The position numbers were made by a program, and so were the translations under genes. The notes below the pieces were generated by a model that saw only the letters and a list, made by a program, of their open reading frames with translations, had not been told where the DNA came from and ran no database searches. A DNA stretch of 7,803 nt from Spirochaetota bacterium (lineage in GTDB: Bacteria; Spirochaetota; Spirochaetia; SZUA-6), in assembly GCA_003641675.1 (NCBI GenBank), contig QNBI01000077.1:1-7803 (forward strand), read 5' to 3'. The stretch's first letter is position 1; each line of letters opens with the position of its first letter. This document shows, piece by piece, positions 1 to 4,815 of this stretch.

Positions 1-1
1 A

Positions 2-88
2 GAAGCTCATCTCTTTGTTTCCTTTCTGTTTTTGTTTCACCTGTGGAGCAATTCTCTTGTATTAGGTGTAATGATGCTGTTAGGCTAA
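2..88 (+). pseudogene. 3' end of a membrane-protein reading frame, cut at the left edge and ended by TAA at 86-88
   Basis: Frame 2 is open from the window edge to a TAA at 86-88 and encodes a strongly hydrophobic stretch (LFVSFLFLFHLW, then LVLGVMMLLG) typical of membrane helices. The same frame resumes directly after the stop and stays open to 604, again as membrane protein, so the two parts may be one gene broken by a nonsense codon. Frame 1 is also open here (to 117) but gives a less membrane-like product. Alternatively this is simply the end of a separate upstream gene. The 5' end lies outside the window. Confidence 0.35.
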
Positions 89-163
89 TTTATAACATTA
101 TACGGATTAAAAAATGAAAATTCCGAATGGGCATACAGCTGGTGCGGGTTCCTTATTGAAGGT

Positions 164-604
164 TTGGGTATAGGAATATTTTTAATCCGCCGGACAGTGG
201 CAGAAATAATTCTGCACTTTATACCGGTAAAAATTAACACTGTTCCTCTTTATGCAGTTGTTTTTATTGCCGTTTCCTTCTCTATACTTTTTTTATTGTT
301 TTTTGCAGTACGGAGAGTGATTAGGCAGGACTGGATCTCCGTTTCGTATATGTTAATGCCTGTGCCGCTGCTTTCGGTTTGGATTTGTTTTATTGATAAG
401 CAGGCCGACTTTTCCGGATGGGATTCTGTGCATTTATTCGCCCTTGATAGAGTAATGGCCATCTGTTTTATTGTTACGGCCGCAGCGAGCATTTTTTTAA
501 TACCCGCATTGTTCTACAAGTTTTCTTTTCATAATATTTCTATGGACAGAGAGTGGCTTAAAAACTCTGTTAAAGATTCCATGCATTTAAGATGGCGGAC
601 ATAG
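164..604 (+). CDS. hypothetical membrane protein, 5' end doubtful (possibly the 3' part of an interrupted gene)
   Basis: No family is recognised. Counting from the TTG at 164, the 146-residue product has three likely membrane helices at about residues 28-50, 58-76 and 97-118, and a short charged C-terminal tail (MDREWLKNSVKDSMHLRW). The TTG start is weak: the only Shine-Dalgarno-like bases (GAAGG, 158-162) end one base before it. The frame is open back to 89, and those 25 codons (FITLYGLKN...EWAYSWCGFLIEGL) read as sensible protein but hold no ATG or GTG. This suggests the true start lies upstream of the TAA at 86-88, so the gene is broken, or translation starts at an unusual codon. It converges on the tRNA-Val gene. 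Sure: a coding frame ending at 604. Unsure: its start and whether it is intact. Confidence 0.5.
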   Translation: MGIGIFLIRRTVAEIILHFIPVKINTVPLYAVVFIAVSFSILFLLFFAVRRVIRQDWISVSYMLMPVPLLSVWICFIDKQADFSGWDSVHLFALDRVMAICFIVTAAASIFLIPALFYKFSFHNISMDREWLKNSVKDSMHLRWRT

Positions 605-623
605 GAGAATAAATTTAATTTGC

Positions 624-641
624 AGGCGCGAATATGCGCTT
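624..641 (+). terminator. small GC-rich stem-loop after the membrane-protein gene (weak terminator candidate)
   Basis: Bases 624-630 (AGGCGCG) can pair with 635-641 (TGCGCTT) around an AATA loop, a 7-pair stem with two G-T pairs. It starts 20 bases after the stop at 604 and lies between convergent genes. The following bases (TAAAATAGTTATATT) are AT-rich but not a proper T-run, so termination is only possible, not clear. A perfect 10-base palindrome (TCTCCGGAGA, 660-669) sits further on, between this stem and the tRNA, with no assigned role. Confidence 0.3.
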
Positions 642-675
642 TAAAATAGTTATATTACATCTCCGGAGAATTAAA

Positions 676-747
676 TGGGCGATACTGGGATTGAACCAGT
701 GACTTCTACCGTGTGAAGGTAGCACTCTCCCGCTGAGTTAATCGCCC
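676..747 (-). tRNA. tRNA-Val, anticodon CAC
   Basis: The reverse complement folds into a complete 72-base tRNA. The acceptor stem is GGGCGAT/ATCGCCC, seven perfect pairs. The D arm is ACTC/GAGT with loop AGCGGGA, which keeps the conserved GG. The anticodon arm is CTACC/GGTAG with loop TTCACAC. The variable loop is AAGTC, the T arm is ACTGG/CCAGT with loop TTCAATC, and the discriminator base is A at 676. The anticodon CAC (bases 713-715) reads GUG valine codons. The 3' CCA is not encoded, so it must be added after transcription. The gene lies 56 bases downstream of the disulfide oxidoreductase gene on the same strand and has its own promoter candidate in that gap. Confidence 0.96.
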
Positions 748-770
748 ATTACAGAAACCTTAACAGAACA

Positions 771-800
771 AGTTTAGACAGAGATGTGTAAATTTGTCAA
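771..800 (-). promoter_or_regulatory. probable sigma-70-type promoter of tRNA-Val
   Basis: On the minus strand there is a perfect -35 box TTGACA (800-795), then an 18-base spacer, then TAAACT (776-771), which matches four of six -10 positions. Transcription would start near 764, giving a leader of roughly 17 bases before the mature tRNA 5' end at 747. The promoter sits wholly in the gap after the disulfide oxidoreductase gene, so the tRNA can be made independently of it, although read-through from that gene is also possible. Confidence 0.6.
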
Positions 801-803
801 TAT

Positions 804-1463
804 TTAGCCTTCAAGTCCAATTGCAGCCGCTATCATTTCCATAGCTGCATTTTCCGGATAAGCTCCGACCATAGGCTGCATGCTGTCGCCGATTACCGTA
901 TGCGGAACGCCGGAGACATTATAACGGTTAGAGAGTGCAGGGAATTCCGTTGCCTCTATCATAGCAGAAGTTACAAGCTCAGATTCCATAGCAAACCTAA
1001 AGGCTAGAACAACAGCCTTAGGGCAGTAAGGGCAGGTCGGTGTTACAAAGACCTGCAGGTTTAAAGGGTCTTTTAGCTTTTTGAGTGTTTCGCGGGAAGC
1101 CGGCGACAAACCGGAATCTTCTTTGGCAACCATTTCCATACTCTCAAGCAGAGACATAAACTCGTAGCCTGCCGGTATGCCGAAAAATCTTATGCCGAAG
1201 TCTTTATCGTTTTCACCAAGTACCATAATGGCAGGGATTTTATCCACCTTATATGAATCTGCAAGCTCCTTATCGTGAAGGAAATGTTTTACCTCCAGAG
1301 TAATCTTGTCGGAAAGTTCTGCGGTTTCCTCCATTAAACTGTGAGTTTCTTTGCAGAACTGACATTCCATTTCCTGCGTAAAGTATATAAGCTTAACAGG
1401 TTTTTCCAGTTTGGAAAGTCTTTCGCTTAAAACCTTTTTATCCTTTTCATTTATAAATCCCAT
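804..1463 (-). CDS. protein disulfide oxidoreductase (PDO), tandem thioredoxin-fold, glutaredoxin-like
   Basis: The 219-residue protein consists of two thioredoxin folds in tandem, as in the archaeal and Thermotoga PDO family (glutaredoxin-like domain protein). Both active sites are intact: CQFC at residues 34-37 in the N-terminal domain and CPYC at 144-147 in the C-terminal domain. Each domain has the expected cis-proline region (KIPAI, P77, and GVPHT, P187). Length and layout are typical of the family. No signal peptide is visible, so it should act in the cytoplasm, reducing or exchanging disulfides. In known systems PDO is recycled by a thioredoxin reductase, and no such gene is in this window. 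The ATG at 1463 is well supported by an AGGAG six bases upstream. It is transcribed away from the membrane-protein gene that starts at 1573. Confidence 0.9.
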   Translation of the reverse strand: MGFINEKDKKVLSERLSKLEKPVKLIYFTQEMECQFCKETHSLMEETAELSDKITLEVKHFLHDKELADSYKVDKIPAIMVLGENDKDFGIRFFGIPAGYEFMSLLESMEMVAKEDSGLSPASRETLKKLKDPLNLQVFVTPTCPYCPKAVVLAFRFAMESELVTSAMIEATEFPALSNRYNVSGVPHTVIGDSMQPMVGAYPENAAMEMIAAAIGLEG

Positions 1464-1469
1464 GAGAAT

Positions 1470-1474
1470 CTCCT
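1470..1474 (-). promoter_or_regulatory. ribosome binding site AGGAG of the PDO gene
   Basis: AGGAG on the minus strand with a six-base spacer (ATTCTC) to the ATG at 1463-1461. It is the clearest Shine-Dalgarno sequence in the window and fixes the start of the gene. Confidence 0.8.
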
Positions 1475-1496
1475 AAATTATTTATTTCTCTGTGAG

Positions 1497-1524
1497 AATA
1501 TACAAATAAAATTCCCGAATGCAA
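1497..1524 (-). promoter_or_regulatory. possible promoter of the PDO gene
   Basis: On the minus strand, TTGCAT (1524-1519, a weak -35) is followed by a 16-base spacer and TATATT (1502-1497), a five-of-six match to the -10 consensus. Transcription would start close to 1490, about 27 bases before the ATG. The surrounding 109-base gap to the divergent gene is very AT-rich, which raises the chance of accidental -10-like matches. Confidence 0.4.
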
Positions 1525-1554
1525 AATATTTTAGAGAAAAAGATTAAATAGTAG

Positions 1555-1575
1555 TATAGTATAGAAGCTAATTTG
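1555..1575 (+). promoter_or_regulatory. possible -10 box and TTG start of the downstream membrane-protein gene
   Basis: TATAGT at 1555-1560 matches five of six -10 bases and lies only 12 bases before the TTG at 1573. No convincing -35 is seen (TTAGAG at 1531). If this is the promoter, the transcript would have a leader of only a few bases. The only possible ribosome binding bases are GAAG at 1564-1567. A TAG at 1552-1554 closes the frame upstream, and no ATG or GTG lies between it and the TTG, which supports the TTG as start. Confidence 0.3.
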
Positions 1576-2202
1576 GAAAATATAATCTACATAGGAACCG
1601 CTTTAATAACGGTGCTATGGTCTGTCTGGATATACAGTCTCTTTGGAGAAAGAGTTGGACTGCCGGAAGACTCAGGGTTCCGGTATGTTCTCATAATACT
1701 CCCAAGCAGTTTGTTTTTACTAATTGTTTTCTCTAACTGGCAGTCGAGTGCGTTTATACGTTTAGATTTAATAGGACTTGTACTAATGGATGCGGCTACT
1801 TTAACAGCTGCGGTAATTCTCTTGGCTGTGTTAAATATAAAAAGTATCGACAGAAGGAAGGGATATGGTTTTGTATTGTTTCTCTATTTTCTGGTATCCG
1901 TATTAATTGTTGCTGTGGTTTTTGCTGTAAAGGCTTTTCCTCCTCTGCTTATAAAGGTCTATCAGGTTATTGAGGAAAGTAAAAAGTTTAACCTCGGTCA
2001 TTATGCCTGGGAATGGCTCAACCCTGAGAACCATGAAAACAGTGTAGCCTCGTTAATGAATAAACTTCTTCTTGCGCTTTTCACCTATATTCCGCTGTCT
2101 TTAATGCGCTTTATATACAACAGGCGGCAGATGAAAAAACTTATAAAAAGAATAGAGAATCTGGAAAATACCCTTAAAAACTTAAGAAACAGAAAGCCTT
2201 AA
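1573..2202 (+). CDS. hypothetical five-helix membrane protein with charged C-terminal coiled coil
   Basis: No family is recognised. The 209-residue product has about five membrane helices (roughly residues 5-24, 37-54, 66-88, 98-118 and 160-181). A soluble loop lies between the last two (about 122-158, containing GHYAWEWLNPENHENS). The tail at 184-209 is lysine- and arginine-rich and heptad-like (RRQMKKLIKRIENLENTLKNL), possibly a short coiled coil for oligomerisation or partner binding. The basic end suggests the C-terminus faces the cytoplasm. The start is TTG, with only a weak ribosome binding site. It is divergent from the PDO gene and 177 bases upstream of the lipid-kinase gene on the same strand, which has its own promoter. 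The length of the open frame and its coherent helix pattern make it a real gene. Confidence 0.7.
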   Translation: MENIIYIGTALITVLWSVWIYSLFGERVGLPEDSGFRYVLIILPSSLFLLIVFSNWQSSAFIRLDLIGLVLMDAATLTAAVILLAVLNIKSIDRRKGYGFVLFLYFLVSVLIVAVVFAVKAFPPLLIKVYQVIEESKKFNLGHYAWEWLNPENHENSVASLMNKLLLALFTYIPLSLMRFIYNRRQMKKLIKRIENLENTLKNLRNRKP

Positions 2203-2208
2203 CATATT

Positions 2209-2270
2209 TTAAGTATATAATTTTTGTAAAAAATAGTATTCTTTTCTATACTTAAGCGGAGAATAGAAAA
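2209..2270. repeat. overlapping inverted repeats in the AT-rich spacer 2203-2379
   Basis: TTAAGTATA (2209-2217) is the exact reverse complement of TATACTTAA (2247-2255). TTTTCTAT (2242-2249) is the exact reverse complement of ATAGAAAA (2263-2270), and TATTCT (2237-2242) that of AGAATA (2260-2265). The arms overlap, so the stems exclude one another. None is GC-rich or followed by a T-run, so this is not a standard terminator. Repeats of this size also arise by chance in such AT-rich DNA. The rest of the 177-base spacer holds the promoter at 2341-2355 and no reading frame that I would support. Confidence 0.3.
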
Positions 2271-2340
2271 TATAAAAATAAAAGCGTTATCTAATATATT
2301 ATATTATAGAGAATTAAAAATAACAATAATTTAAGCCTGC

Positions 2341-2355
2341 TGGTATAATTCTTGC
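2341..2355 (+). promoter_or_regulatory. promoter of the lipid-kinase gene: extended -10, overlapping a possible sigma-54 site
   Basis: TGGTATAAT at 2341-2349 is a perfect extended -10 (TG, one base, TATAAT). The -35 region (TAACAA, 2321-2326) is weak, as is common with extended -10 promoters. Transcription would begin near 2356, giving a leader of about 24 bases. The same bases read as TGGTAT, five bases, TTGCAT. This places GG (2342-2343) and GC (2354-2355) exactly ten bases apart, the spacing of sigma-54 promoters, but two of the six -24 bases differ from TGGCAC. The sigma-70 reading is the stronger of the two. Confidence 0.6.
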
Positions 2356-2379
2356 ATATATTAATTCCAGAGCATAATT

Positions 2380-3015
2380 ATGAAGATGATCACAGCAACG
2401 GCGATGCCACAAAAGAAGTATACAGCAGTAAGTGAACGAATTCAACATGAAATTATAAGAAAATCCATTCATCTCCTTATTGCAGTAGTGCCTCTCCTTG
2501 CGTCTATTGACAATTTTGCAACTATGGCTATTCTTGCAGGCGGTGTTATACTGTACACATACGCCGAGATGATGAGACAGAGAGGCAGTTATGTTTTTAT
2601 TATAAGCGATGTAACTCTTCTTGCAATAAGAGACCGGGACAGAGGCAGGTTTGTTTTGGGACCGGTTACCCTCGGTATAGGAGCAATGCTGAGTCTTCTT
2701 CTGTATCCTGAGCCTGCGGCAAGTATAGCTATTTATGCTCTTGCCTTCGGAGACGGATTTGCAAGTCTTATAGGTACTATATGGGGAAAAGTTAAGATTC
2801 CCTTTACAGGGGGTAAAAGCGTCGCGGGGAGTTTTGCATGCTTTTTTACTGTTTATTTAATTTCCTTTAAAATTACTCTAAATCCTCTGTATGCGCTGAT
2901 AATAGCCTTTAGCGCGACCCTTTTTGAAATGTTCCCTGCAAAGGATATTGATAACCTATTAGTTCCTGCCGGCACAGGGCTGGTTGCATCACTTCTTATT
3001 TTCCCTGTGATATAG
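2380..3015 (+). CDS. CTP-dependent polyprenol/diacylglycerol kinase-like membrane protein (dolichol kinase / Dgk1 / VTE5 type)
   Basis: The 211-residue polytopic protein matches the family that includes dolichol kinase, yeast Dgk1 and plant phytol kinase, often labelled phosphatidate cytidylyltransferase in bacteria. Its motifs are RKSIH (residues 27-31), GPVTLGIG (94-101), AFGDGFASLIGTIWGK (122-137), GGKSVAGSFA (144-153), and E183 followed by the aspartates of KDIDNLLVPAGTG (188-200). The helices alternate with these cytoplasmic motifs, as in known members. Family knowledge predicts phosphorylation of a membrane lipid alcohol using CTP. Which lipid is used cannot be told from sequence. ATG codons lie at 2380, 2386 and 2404. 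The first is used here, but no strong ribosome binding site decides between them. The gene ends 18 bases from the convergent membrane-protein gene. Confidence 0.82.
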   Translation: MKMITATAMPQKKYTAVSERIQHEIIRKSIHLLIAVVPLLASIDNFATMAILAGGVILYTYAEMMRQRGSYVFIISDVTLLAIRDRDRGRFVLGPVTLGIGAMLSLLLYPEPAASIAIYALAFGDGFASLIGTIWGKVKIPFTGGKSVAGSFACFFTVYLISFKITLNPLYALIIAFSATLFEMFPAKDIDNLLVPAGTGLVASLLIFPVI

Positions 3016-3029
3016 CAGAAGGGTAAATA
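2997..3029. terminator. imperfect hairpin between convergent genes (weak bidirectional terminator candidate)
   Basis: TATTTTCCCT (2997-3006) and AGGGTAAATA (3020-3029) pair over ten positions with one mismatch, around a 13-base loop that contains the TAG stop at 3013-3015. The next gene on the opposite strand ends at 3034, so transcription from both sides meets here. Neither side has a clear T-run, and the stem is AT-rich apart from CCCT/AGGG, so function as a terminator is only a suggestion. Confidence 0.3.
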
Positions 3030-3033
3030 TAAT

Positions 3034-3870
3034 TTAGAATGGTATATATATTTTCTCAATCTGACGGGTGGAAAAGTATGTTCCCGTTAGCATGAGAATA
3101 ATCGAAGAAACTATGGAATAGATTCCTACTGCGAAGGGAAAGATAAAAAAGCCGCCTAAAATCATAGCATAAGAACCAGAGGCGTATAAAAACCGCTTAT
3201 TTCTCATATGAATAAATGCAAAGATTAGATTAGAAAGAATAACGAAAAACAGCATATATGAAAAAAACCACAGGCTATGCTCAATTCCAAGTTTGTATGT
3301 GAAGTTATTTAGAAATACAGTAGGGTCCACCGGGATAGATGCTGCAAGGATAAAGGAGGAAAGCAGAATAACAGATAGAATAATCCCGTATTTCTGATAT
3401 TTAAATTTTGCGGCGTACAGGCTGGAGAAAAACAGGGAAAGCAAAGCGGCTGTCTGCCCGAAGAAGATTATGCGTGTAACGGTTATTCCTATGGTGAAGG
3501 GCAGTTCCATAGTATATATGTAGGCACTCGGAAGCCTGAGAGATTCGAACGACATAAAGAAAAAAAACATGATAAGAAAGTATATCTCAGCGGAATCGGT
3601 TTTCTTATACTGCCTGTAAAGATAAACAGGAGCTAGAATAATGCTTATATGAAAAAGGTAAAGAAGCGCGGTATATCTGTATATTTGGGTGACTTTTTGA
3701 GCTGCCTCACTGTAGCGAAACCACCATGGGTGTGACATTAAGGATGACAGGGCAGAGATATCATGGTTTTTAAAGAGTAAAAGATACACAAATGCATTGA
3801 GAATACCGAATATAATGCACGAAAGGATAAATCCAGATATGTATATACTTTTTCTTAATCTAAAAGTCAT
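3034..3870 (-). CDS. hypothetical polytopic membrane protein, coupled to era
   Basis: No family is recognised. The 278-residue product is almost entirely membrane: likely helices at about 10-32, 66-86, 96-112, 125-150, 160-178, 198-222 and one or two within 228-262, so seven or eight in total. Loop stretches with some character are FKNHDISALSSLMSHPWWFRY (after the first helix) and PVDPTVFLNNFTYKLGIEH (between the fifth and sixth). Its ATG comes five bases after the era stop codon and has no good Shine-Dalgarno of its own, which suggests translational coupling to era. A 7-helix sensor or a transporter-like role cannot be told apart from sequence alone. It is the last gene of the four-gene minus-strand cluster and converges with the lipid kinase. 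Confidence 0.75.
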   Translation of the reverse strand: MTFRLRKSIYISGFILSCIIFGILNAFVYLLLFKNHDISALSSLMSHPWWFRYSEAAQKVTQIYRYTALLYLFHISIILAPVYLYRQYKKTDSAEIYFLIMFFFFMSFESLRLPSAYIYTMELPFTIGITVTRIIFFGQTAALLSLFFSSLYAAKFKYQKYGIILSVILLSSFILAASIPVDPTVFLNNFTYKLGIEHSLWFFSYMLFFVILSNLIFAFIHMRNKRFLYASGSYAMILGGFFIFPFAVGIYSIVSSIILMLTGTYFSTRQIEKIYIPF

Positions 3871-3875
3871 GTTTT

Positions 3876-4766
3876 TTACCGCAGCAAAGTATTTAGAAGA
3901 TGATCGTTTTTACGCCAGTTTTTTCTGACCTTAACCCGCAGGTCCAGTTTAATCCTGTACGGGAAAAGTGCAGAGAGTTCTTTCTCAGCCGCAATGCGGA
4001 TTTTCTTTATTTTTGAACCCCTGTGGCCGATTACTATTCCCTTTTGTGTTTCCCTTTCCACAATTACTAAAGCCCTGACCCACATAGTGTCAGATATGCC
4101 TTCCCCTGTTGCATTCAAAAATTCTGTATCGAGTATATCAATATATATAGAATGGGGTATTTCCTCTCGTGTTTCAAGTATTACTTTTTCCCTTATTATT
4201 TCTGATATTCTAAATACCGGCTCCTGGTCTGTATAAAAGTCATCCGGATACTGCCTTTCTCCTTCCGGTGATATTTGAAACAGTTTATCGATTACCCTGT
4301 CAATTCCAATACCGGTTAGTGATGAAATCTCGAAAATATCTATATCCTTAAATCTTTCCCTTAAGATTTTTCTATGTGATTTAAGAATGTTATTCTGGAT
4401 ATCAATTTTATTAATAACAATAATTTTATGCCCGCTGTAGTTTTCGAACTGCAGTAAAAGCTCATTTTCTTCCTGTCCGAACATTCGTGTTGCATCGACT
4501 AAATAGAGAAGGATGTCAACCTCTTTTAAAACATTCTGAATGGTTGTATTGAGTCTTTGATTAAACTTCTTTTCGGATAAATTAAATCCGGGTGTATCAA
4601 TAAATACAAGCTGACCCCTGGATGAGTTGTATATCCCCCTGATCTTATTTCTTGTAGTCTGGGGTACATTGGATACAATAGAGACTTTCTCTCCGCATAC
4701 TGTATTAATAAAAGTAGACTTTCCGGATGACGGTCGGCCTATTACTGCAATAAAAGCAAATTTCAT
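3876..4766 (-). CDS. era: GTPase Era (ribosome small-subunit assembly)
   Basis: At 296 residues this is a full-length Era, close to the usual size of about 300. The GTPase domain shows G1 GRPSSGKS (10-17), the effector region QTTRNKIRGI (36-45), G3 DTPG (57-60), G4 NKID (119-122) and G5 SSLTG (148-152). The C-terminal KH domain follows, with its GxxG loop in GIVIGHRGSKIKKI (243-256), preceded by the typical SEIIREKV segment (188-195). Era binds the 3' end of 16S rRNA during 30S maturation and links it to cell-cycle progress; it acts in the cytoplasm and at the inner membrane. G1 has SS where the E. coli protein has NV. Residues needed for nucleotide binding are all present. It sits between an HD-GYP gene (49 bases upstream) and a membrane-protein gene (5 bases downstream), not with rnc or recO. 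Confidence 0.97.
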   Translation of the reverse strand: MKFAFIAVIGRPSSGKSTFINTVCGEKVSIVSNVPQTTRNKIRGIYNSSRGQLVFIDTPGFNLSEKKFNQRLNTTIQNVLKEVDILLYLVDATRMFGQEENELLLQFENYSGHKIIVINKIDIQNNILKSHRKILRERFKDIDIFEISSLTGIGIDRVIDKLFQISPEGERQYPDDFYTDQEPVFRISEIIREKVILETREEIPHSIYIDILDTEFLNATGEGISDTMWVRALVIVERETQKGIVIGHRGSKIKKIRIAAEKELSALFPYRIKLDLRVKVRKNWRKNDHLLNTLLR

Positions 4767-4772
4767 TATAGT

Positions 4773-4776
4773 ACCT
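4773..4776 (-). promoter_or_regulatory. ribosome binding site AGGT of era
   Basis: On the minus strand AGGT (within ACAGGTACTATA) lies six bases before the ATG at 4766. It is a modest but well-placed Shine-Dalgarno. An 11-base palindrome (AGCATTATGCT, 4794-4804) lies further upstream in the same 49-base gap, with no assigned role. Confidence 0.5.
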
Positions 4777-4815
4777 GTTTTTGGTTCTTATTAAGCATTA
4801 TGCTATACCACAATT

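Noticed and set aside
250..492. 80-codon open frame on the minus strand opposite the first membrane protein
   Set aside because: It is antisense to a frame with clear membrane-helix pattern, has low-complexity composition and no ribosome binding site.
660..669. Perfect 10-base palindrome TCTCCGGAGA near the tRNA 3' end, considered as an attachment or terminator site
   Set aside because: It has no loop to form a hairpin, no T-run, no second copy in the window, and there is no integrase gene nearby.
2853..3059. 68-codon minus-strand frame across the end of the lipid-kinase gene
   Set aside because: It overlaps the conserved C-terminal motif region of the kinase and the end of the convergent gene, and shows no recognisable protein features.
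3994..4236. 80-codon plus-strand frame inside era
   Set aside because: It is antisense to the KH domain region of era, which is clearly the coding strand.
4781..4804. Palindrome and TATAGC/CATAAT bases in the gap before era, considered as a promoter or sigma-54 site
   Set aside because: No -35 box lies at a proper distance from the -10-like bases, and the GG and GC bases on the minus strand are 11 apart, not 10.
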